Assembly (NCBI RefSeq): GCF_016405965.1
Contig: NZ_JAEFCD010000008.1
Coordinates: forward strand, 96,209-160,208
Direction: 5' to 3'
Length of the DNA: 64,000 bases
Origin: Alteromonas sp. IB21
Lineage (GTDB): Bacteria; Pseudomonadota; Gammaproteobacteria; Enterobacterales; Alteromonadaceae
The notes under the pieces were generated by a model. That model did not search any database and was not told where the DNA came from. It saw only the letters and a list, made by a program, of their open reading frames with translations. Of the stretch, positions 58,809-64,000 are shown piece by piece. Every line of letters begins with the position of its first letter. Positions within the stretch are counted from its first letter, which is position 1. Made by a program: the position numbers and the translations under genes.

Positions 58809-59810
58809 ATGATAAATGCATATGCTGCTAAAGAAGCTGGCGGGAAATTGGAAAAGTTTCAGTACGATCCGGGTGAGTTGGGCGCTCACGAAGTTGAAAT
58901 TGACGTTGAAAGCTGCGGCATCTGCCACAGCGACCTGAGTATGCTAGACAATGAATGGGGCATGACAGAATACCCTTTTGTGCCAGGTCATGAAGTGGTG
59001 GGTACAATTAGCCAAATTGGCGAACATGTTACGTCACTTAAGGTCGGTCAACGTGTGGGCTTAGGCTGGCATGCTAGCTACTGCAATAGCTGCAGAACGT
59101 GTGAAGCGGGTGACCACAATCTTTGCGCCGACGCAACCATGACTATAGGCGGTCGTCACGGAGGTTTTGCTGATAAAGTGCGTGCACAGGCGCTCGCAGT
59201 AATTCCTCTGCCTGACACAATAAATAGCACAAAAGCAGGCCCGCTTTTCTGCGGGGGCATCACAGTATTCAATCCTCTTGTTCAATTTAACATTAGCCCT
59301 ACTAGTGAAGTAGCGGTAATTGGCATTGGCGGTTTAGGCCACCTTGCCCTTCAGTTTTTAAATGCTTGGGGCTGCAAAGTGGTCGCATTTACATCAAGCG
59401 AATCGAAAAAACAAGAGGCCCTCGAATTAGGTGCAACTGAAACCATTAATAGCCGCGATGAGAATGAAATAAAGCAAGCGCGAGGCCGATTTGACCTGAT
59501 TATATCAACGGTTAATGTAAAACTAGACTGGAACTTATACCTTTCTACGCTTGCACCGAAAGGGCGGTTACATTTTGTCGGCGCAACGTTGGAGCCCCTT
59601 GATATAGGCGCATTTAATTTAATTGGTGGACAGAAAAGTGTATCAGGCTCTCCTGTTGGCAGCCCAGCAACCATTAAAACTATGTTGGATTTTGCTGCGC
59701 ATCACAACATTGAACCCGTTACCGAAACCTTTAAATTTGACGATGTGAATGACGCTGTTGAAAGGCTGAGAGAAGGAAAAGCGCACTACAGAGTGGTGCT
59801 GACAAAATAA
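58809..59810 (+). CDS. Zinc-dependent NAD(P) alcohol dehydrogenase
   Basis: Medium-chain dehydrogenase/reductase of 333 residues. CGICHSD and GHEVVG form the catalytic zinc site, [15 protein letters not shown] the structural zinc lobe, and [13 protein letters not shown] the coenzyme fold. It resembles the YahK/cinnamyl-alcohol-dehydrogenase group, which reduces various aldehydes with NADPH. It stands alone. Substrate unknown. Confidence 0.93.
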   Translation: MINAYAAKEAGGKLEKFQYDPGELGAHEVEIDVESCGICHSDLSMLDNEWGMTEYPFVPGHEVVGTISQIGEHVTSLKVGQRVGLGWHASYCNSCRTCEAGDHNLCADATMTIGGRHGGFADKVRAQALAVIPLPDTINSTKAGPLFCGGITVFNPLVQFNISPTSEVAVIGIGGLGHLALQFLNAWGCKVVAFTSSESKKQEALELGATETINSRDENEIKQARGRFDLIISTVNVKLDWNLYLSTLAPKGRLHFVGATLEPLDIGAFNLIGGQKSVSGSPVGSPATIKTMLDFAAHHNIEPVTETFKFDDVNDAVERLREGKAHYRVVLTK

Positions 59811-59909
59811 GCCCTTACTTCGTTTGTCACTGATAAATAAACGCTAAAGTAGGTGTGTTAATAAGTGACCAGCAATGTAAACATACACTGTTTACAAATA
59901 ACTTAATAA

Positions 59910-59935
59910 AGGCGTGTTGCCGCACGCCTCTACAC
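59910..59935. terminator. Hairpin after the alcohol dehydrogenase
   Basis: AGGCGTG (59910-59916) pairs with CACGCCT (59923-59929), 6-nt loop, with no T tract. It is a weak terminator candidate. The remaining part of 59811-60151 holds the rplY leader. Confidence 0.45.
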
Positions 59936-60094
59936 TAGACGCATCGAGTAAAGGTGTTTATGCGCCTGCTTTTTATCTGCTATGGCAATTGTATGTTTTG
60001 ATAGGTGGTGTTAGAATTCGCCGCCCTTGAATTTTGGGCTGGTGTTTTATTGCGCATAAAAATTAGTTTTTAGCGCTTATAACATTATTTTACA

Positions 60095-60119
60095 GTGAGA
60101 TTTGGTCGCAAAATCTCAC
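60095..60119 (+). promoter_or_regulatory. Hairpin in the rplY leader
   Basis: GTGAGATTT pairs with AAATCTCAC around GGTCGCA, about 20 bp before the ribosome site of rplY. It may be an mRNA structure used for regulation, for example by the ribosomal protein itself. This is inference. Confidence 0.5.
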
Positions 60120-60151
60120 ATCATTACATTTATATATTTTGGAGACAGACA

Positions 60152-60781
60152 ATGTCTGAAGCAAATTTCAAACTAGATGCTTCTGTTCGTACAGATCTAG
60201 GGAAAGGTGCGAGCCGCCGCCTACGTCGCGAAGATAAGCTACCTGGTATCATCTACGGTGGTGAAGAAGCACCAGTTTCTATCACACTAGATCATAACAA
60301 AGTAAACAACTCAGCTGACTTTGAAGCGTTCTATTCTCACGTTCTTGAGATTAACCTTGATGGTAAAGTTGTTGAAGTTCTAGTTAAAGATATGCAACGT
60401 CACCCGTATAAGCCAAAGATTACACACATCGACTTCCAACGTGTAATCGCTGGTCAAGACGTTCACACTAACGTACCACTTCACTTCGTAAACGAAGATA
60501 AATCTGCTGCTGCTAAAGCTGGCGGTATTGCTGAGCACCACGTTACTGAAATCGAAGTGACTTGTCAGCCTAAAGATCTTCCAGAGTTCATCGAAGTAGA
60601 TATGGCTGCTGTTGAAATGGGTCAAACTGTACACCTTTCTGACCTAACGCTTCCAGCGGGTGTTTCTTCAGTAGAACTTGCTAAGAACGACGAAGCACAC
60701 AACCTTGCGGTTGTAACTGTTAAGCCTGCCCCTAAAGCGGCTGACGCAGAAGACGGCGAAGAAGCAGCTTCTGAGGAATAA
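60152..60781 (+). CDS. rplY: Ribosomal protein L25 / general stress protein Ctc
   Basis: Binds 5S rRNA in the large subunit. 209 residues, so the long two-domain Ctc/TL5 type with an acidic C-terminal tail, not the 94-residue short E. coli L25. The N-terminal L25 domain ([29 protein letters not shown]) and the C-terminal beta domain ([19 protein letters not shown]) are clear. GGAG at 60139-60142 sets ATG 60152. pth follows within 6 bp. Confidence 0.95.
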   Translation: MSEANFKLDASVRTDLGKGASRRLRREDKLPGIIYGGEEAPVSITLDHNKVNNSADFEAFYSHVLEINLDGKVVEVLVKDMQRHPYKPKITHIDFQRVIAGQDVHTNVPLHFVNEDKSAAAKAGGIAEHHVTEIEVTCQPKDLPEFIEVDMAAVEMGQTVHLSDLTLPAGVSSVELAKNDEAHNLAVVTVKPAPKAADAEDGEEAASEE

Positions 60782-60786
60782 TCCTC

Positions 60787-61368
60787 TTGGCTGATATCCG
60801 CCTTATCGTGGGTCTGGGTAATCCAGGCCCCGAATATGAAAATACCCGACACAATGCCGGTGAATGGTTTCTCAACCAACTTGCCGACACCTACAACGCC
60901 CCGCTAAAACCAGAAACCAAATTCTTCGGTAAGACTGCTCGCATTACTATTGCTGGCAAAGACGTCCGTTTGCTCTACCCCACTACGTTTATGAATAAAA
61001 GTGGACAAGCCGTAGCAGCACTGGCTAATTTTTACCGCATAGAACCAGAACAAATATTAGTAGCGTTTGACGAATTAGATTTGCCCCCCGGCGTAGCGAA
61101 ATACAAAGTGGGCGGTAGTTCGAGTCAAAATGGTGTTCGTGACATTGTGGCAAACATGGGTAACAACAAGAATTTTTTGCGTTTGCGTATAGGAATTGGT
61201 CATCCAGGTCATAAAAGCCGCGTTACCGGCCATGTTCTTGGCAAGCCACCAGCAGATGAAAAAGCAGCCATTGAAAGTGCCATCGATGAAGCGGTACGCT
61301 GCACAGAGATTTTGCTGAAAGAAGACCTTAAGCAAGCGCAAAACAGGCTACACTCGCATAAAGGGTAG
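60787..61368 (+). CDS. pth: Peptidyl-tRNA hydrolase
   Basis: Releases peptides from peptidyl-tRNA that has dropped off ribosomes. 193 residues. The N-terminus [20 protein letters not shown] has the catalytic His, with MNKSGQAV and DELDLPPG following. The start is TTG at 60787 with GAGGAA 7-8 bp upstream. It is between rplY and ychF, the standard order. Confidence 0.95.
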   Translation: MADIRLIVGLGNPGPEYENTRHNAGEWFLNQLADTYNAPLKPETKFFGKTARITIAGKDVRLLYPTTFMNKSGQAVAALANFYRIEPEQILVAFDELDLPPGVAKYKVGGSSSQNGVRDIVANMGNNKNFLRLRIGIGHPGHKSRVTGHVLGKPPADEKAAIESAIDEAVRCTEILLKEDLKQAQNRLHSHKG

Positions 61369-61410
61369 CCTTTAGCCAGTTATCACTTTTCCAAACTAAG
61401 GATCCATACC

Positions 61411-62502
61411 ATGGGTTTTAAATGCGGTATTGTTGGCCTACCAAACGTAGGTAAATCAACACTTTTCAATGCATTAACTAAAGCAGGTATTGAAGCGGCA
61501 AACTTCCCGTTTTGTACTATCGAGCCAAACACAGGGGTTGTTCCTGTGCCAGATCTTCGTTTGGACAAGTTGGCTGAAATCGTAAAACCACAGCGCGTTA
61601 TTCCCACTACTATGGAATTCGTAGACATTGCTGGCTTGGTTGAAGGCGCCTCTAAAGGTGAAGGTTTAGGAAACAAATTCCTGGCCAACATACGTGAAAC
61701 CGACGCTATCGGTCATGTGGTACGCTGCTTCGACGATGAGAACATTGTTCACGTGGCAGGTCGCGTTAGCCCGAAAGACGACATTGACATTATCAATACA
61801 GAGCTTGCGCTTTCAGATTTAGAAACCACAGAAAAAGCGCTTCACCGTGTTGCTAAGCGCGCAAAGGGTGGCGATGCTGATGCCAAGTACGAAATGAAAG
61901 TACTGGAAAAGATTAAGCCGCACCTAGATGAAGGTTTATTGCTTCGTTCACTTGAGCTAACTAAAGAAGAGCTTGCTGCAATCAGCTACATGAACATGCT
62001 TACCCTTAAGCCAACCATGTATATTGCAAACGTGAATGAAGACGGTTTTGAAAACAACCCGTACCTTGACCAGGTTAAAGAAATTGCTGCAGGCGAAAAC
62101 GCCACTGTCGTTGCAGTATGCGCGGCTATCGAGTCTGATATTGCTGAGCTTGAAGACGACGAGCGCGAAGAGTTTATGCAGGACATGGGGCTTGAAGAAC
62201 CAGGTCTTAACCGCGTTATCCGCGCAGGTTACAACTTGCTTACTCTTCAGACCTATTTCACTGCAGGCGTAAAAGAAGTGCGTGCATGGACCTTCCCTGA
62301 AGGGTCAACAGCCCCTCAAGCAGCGGGTAAAATTCACACCGACTTCGAAAAAGGCTTTATTCGCGCTGAAATCGTAAGCTACGATCACTTCGTTGAGTTC
62401 AATGGCGAGCAAGGTGCGAAAGACGCCGGTAAATGGCGCCTTGAAGGTAAAGAATACATCGTTAAAGATGGCGATGTTATTCACTTCCGCTTTAACGTTT
62501 AA
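61411..62502 (+). CDS. ychF: Obg-like GTPase/ATPase YchF
   Basis: P-loop NTPase of 363 residues, ATP-preferring in most species, ribosome-associated. G1 reads [15 protein letters not shown]3 [11 protein letters not shown], the coiled-coil insertion follows, and a TGS domain is at the C-terminus ([20 protein letters not shown]). It closes the rplY-pth-ychF operon, with a terminator after it. Confidence 0.96.
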   Translation: MGFKCGIVGLPNVGKSTLFNALTKAGIEAANFPFCTIEPNTGVVPVPDLRLDKLAEIVKPQRVIPTTMEFVDIAGLVEGASKGEGLGNKFLANIRETDAIGHVVRCFDDENIVHVAGRVSPKDDIDIINTELALSDLETTEKALHRVAKRAKGGDADAKYEMKVLEKIKPHLDEGLLLRSLELTKEELAAISYMNMLTLKPTMYIANVNEDGFENNPYLDQVKEIAAGENATVVAVCAAIESDIAELEDDEREEFMQDMGLEEPGLNRVIRAGYNLLTLQTYFTAGVKEVRAWTFPEGSTAPQAAGKIHTDFEKGFIRAEIVSYDHFVEFNGEQGAKDAGKWRLEGKEYIVKDGDVIHFRFNV

Positions 62503-62535
62503 CTTCTGCTGTAGAAGTTAACGCTATTTTTTGAG

Positions 62536-62560
62536 AGCCACCGCAAGGTGGCTTTTTTGT
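62536..62560 (+). terminator. Intrinsic terminator of ychF
   Basis: AGCCACC-GCAA-GGTGGCT with six T; a GNRA tetraloop and T run make it a strong terminator. Confidence 0.92.
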
Positions 62561-62565
62561 TTCTT

Positions 62566-62597
62566 CTGAGTGGGCAATTATCTGTGCGGGCTGGTAT
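62566..62597. repeat. Solo end of the MITE-like repeat family
   Basis: A 32-bp sequence starting CTGAGTGGGCAATTATCTGT and ending GGGCTGGTAT matches the right end of the element at 28185-28216 with three differences. The five bases that follow (AAAGA versus AAAGG) also nearly agree. No second end is visible within the next few hundred bases. Confidence 0.75.
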
Positions 62598-62643
62598 AAA
62601 GACTAGCCTGATATAGAATACTAAAAACGAAAAGGTTTGAGAT

Positions 62644-63663
62644 ATGTATTTCCAATACCGCCGCAGTACCGCAAAGAAAACCCATACCCGCAAAACAAAC
62701 GTGTGCACTGCTACATATAAAATAATACCGATGTTATCGGCGGCGATGAGTTTGCTCATCAGCAGTGCCTTTGCCGATGCCGACAACAAGCTCATGCAAG
62801 AGCCCCCCGCGACAATAGGTAGCAATGTAAAAGACAAAATACCGACGCTTCCTGAAGGCACCGCACTGCATAGCAATAGCGAAAGCTGGTATCAGGTTCC
62901 TCAAGGGAATACCGTAACACTTAGCACAGCATACGGCGATGTTGTTATTGCACTTCACCCTTCTCTAGCACCAACCCATGTTGCTCGTTTTAAAGGCTTA
63001 ATTGATGCGGGGTTTTATAACGAACAGGCATTTTATCGCGTGGTAGATGGATTCGTTGCTCAAGCTGGGAGTAACGATTCTCATGACGATACTCAATTTC
63101 CCCCTACATTGCTAAAACCTATCAGTGCAGAATTTATTCAGCCGTTAAATAGTAACGTAAATGTGGTGGAGCAAAACGACATGTTTGCCCCAAGTACTGG
63201 ATTTTTAGATGGCTTTCCCGTTGGAATTGATAAAGAACGAAAAGAAATGTGGGGACTTCACTGCCCAGGTGTGGTCGCTTTTGCTCGCAATAGCGAAAAG
63301 GATACCGCCAGTACAGAATTCTATATTGTAATTGGTCAAGCGCCACGCCACCTCGACAGAAATATGTCGGTAATAGGTCGCGTAGTCCATGGGATGGACC
63401 TGCTTCAAAAATTACCCCGTGGGAACATGGATAGCGGTGGTGTATTGGATAACATTACCCAAGAAAGTAAAATAAAGCAGGCATTCGTTCACTCAGAGGG
63501 CGGAGCCCCTTATTTTATCCAAACACCTCATCATGAAGAATACAAAAAACGCGTTAACACAGGGAAAAACCTTGATAACCCGTTTTTTCATGACAATACC
63601 TATGGTCCGCGCCCAATAGACGTATGTTATTACCAAACAAAAGCAGGTACAAAGGCGTGGTAA
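62644..63663 (+). CDS. Exported cyclophilin-type peptidyl-prolyl isomerase
   Basis: A 339-residue protein with a cyclophilin domain (about 85-260): VTLSTAYGDVVIALHPSLAP, FYRVVDGFVAQAG, VAFARNSEKDTASTEFYI and the VIGRVVHGMD end. A hydrophobic stretch MLSAAMSLLISSAFADA near residues 30-46 looks like a signal peptide core with a long basic N-region. ATG 62644 has a weak AAGG site; ATG 62731 is an alternative. The C-terminal extension of about 70 residues after the domain is not recognised. It may fold periplasmic proteins. Confidence 0.87.
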   Translation: MYFQYRRSTAKKTHTRKTNVCTATYKIIPMLSAAMSLLISSAFADADNKLMQEPPATIGSNVKDKIPTLPEGTALHSNSESWYQVPQGNTVTLSTAYGDVVIALHPSLAPTHVARFKGLIDAGFYNEQAFYRVVDGFVAQAGSNDSHDDTQFPPTLLKPISAEFIQPLNSNVNVVEQNDMFAPSTGFLDGFPVGIDKERKEMWGLHCPGVVAFARNSEKDTASTEFYIVIGQAPRHLDRNMSVIGRVVHGMDLLQKLPRGNMDSGGVLDNITQESKIKQAFVHSEGGAPYFIQTPHHEEYKKRVNTGKNLDNPFFHDNTYGPRPIDVCYYQTKAGTKAW

Positions 63664-63771
63664 AAGCAGGGTAATTGCGGTGCAAGTTGTTCAATTTCAC
63701 CGCTTTTTGTGCGTATTTCATCCTGATGCGCACACTTAATGAGCATTTAGAAAAAGTTAGTAAAAAAGGGG

Positions 63772-63800
63772 TTGACGGTTGCCAGTCATATACGCATAAT
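63772..63800 (+). promoter_or_regulatory. Sigma-70 promoter of the tRNA-Met/Leu operon
   Basis: TTGACG (63772-63777) is followed after 17 bp by CATAAT (63795-63800) and then a GC-rich discriminator ACGCGCC, as in other stable-RNA promoters. It lies about 35 bp before tRNA-Met. Confidence 0.7.
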
Positions 63801-63834
63801 ACGCGCCACTTCCTGAGAGGGAAGAGAATAGTAA

Positions 63835-63911
63835 GGCTACGTAGCTCAGTTGGTTAGAGCACATCACTCATAATGATGGGGTCGCAAGTTCGAATCTCGC
63901 CGTAGCCACCA
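63835..63911 (+). tRNA. tRNA-Met (CAT, elongator type)
   Basis: Acceptor GGCTACG pairs with CGTAGCC, discriminator A, encoded CCA. Anticodon arm CATCA-CTCATAA-TGATG gives CAT. The first acceptor base pair G-C forms normally, which argues for the elongator and against the initiator tRNA. Confidence 0.95.
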
Positions 63912-63946
63912 ATTCTCATTTATCTCTTTTAGGAAAGTCTAGCTGC

Positions 63947-64000
63947 GCGGGAGTGGTGGAATTGGTAGACACGCTGGATTTAGGTTCCAGTGCTTCACGG
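63947..64000 (+). tRNA. tRNA-Leu (TAG), truncated by the window end
   Basis: GCGGGAG acceptor, D-arm TGGTGGAATTGGTAGACACG and anticodon arm CTGGA-TTTAGGT-TCCAG (anticodon TAG) are readable, followed by the first bases of the long variable arm. The 3' half is outside the window. Confidence 0.93.

Noticed and set aside
63675..63857. 60-residue ORF before tRNA-Met
   Set aside because: It runs through the tRNA promoter and into the tRNA gene.

Overview
The window looks like chromosome of a marine gammaproteobacterium of the Alteromonadales, most like Alteromonas. This rests on protein character and on conserved gene orders (seqA-pgm, gcvA...ygdD-rlmM, hemA-prfA-prmC...sirB2-kdsA, lolB-ispE-tRNA-prs, rplY-pth-ychF). 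No organism name can be proven without a search. There is no phage, transposase, CRISPR array or rRNA. Most of the window is ordinary core genome, with a few accessory or regulatory islands.

Layout. 1-6614: end of a KefF/KefG-type oxidoreductase, a KefB/KefC-type K+/H+ antiporter, and an RND efflux adaptor and pump. 6961-10709: a LapD-like c-di-GMP receptor convergent with a PAS-GGDEF-EAL enzyme. 10909-16203: tRNA-Val, a patatin-like lipase, a MarR regulator, the homogentisate pathway genes hmgA and hppD, and a small VOC protein. 16204-17632: an AT-rich gap with a cluster of DnaA-box sequences, then an ACT-domain protein overlapping an EIIA-Glc-like protein that lacks both catalytic histidines. 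17915-21854: yffB-dapE-M15 peptidase-DUF2897, then a dicarboxylate symporter. 21960-33509 (minus): S9 peptidase, ybjQ, HIT protein, astE, a degenerate GGDEF-EAL protein, a MITE-like repeat, and glgP, pgm and a long-linker seqA. 33897-38092: MoxR, DUF58 and TgpA-like transglutaminase operon.

38244-41949 is the most interesting block. A sigma-54-type promoter and a long leader with a hexaloop hairpin and an intrinsic terminator precede a formate/nitrite channel, a PP2C-phosphatase/Ser-Thr-kinase fusion and cyanase. This reads as a nitrogen-assimilation operon under NtrC/sigma-54 and NasT (ANTAR) antitermination control; NasT itself is not in the window.

42063-54546 (minus): a stand-alone EF-G of the FusB type, rlmM, ygdD, a hydrolase, gcvA, kdsA, sirB2, an HD-GYP response regulator where sirB1 would be expected, prmC, prfA and hemA; one small exported protein is on the plus strand. 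54678-64000 (plus): lolB, ispE, tRNA-Gln, prs, two small lipoproteins (one of them on the minus strand), a zinc alcohol dehydrogenase, rplY, pth, ychF, a cyclophilin, tRNA-Met and the start of tRNA-Leu.

Cross-links: four proteins with c-di-GMP domains lie in the first 51 kb (two probably act as enzymes, two look like receptors or a degenerate enzyme). SeqA, which restrains initiation, lies in the same window as the DnaA-box cluster.
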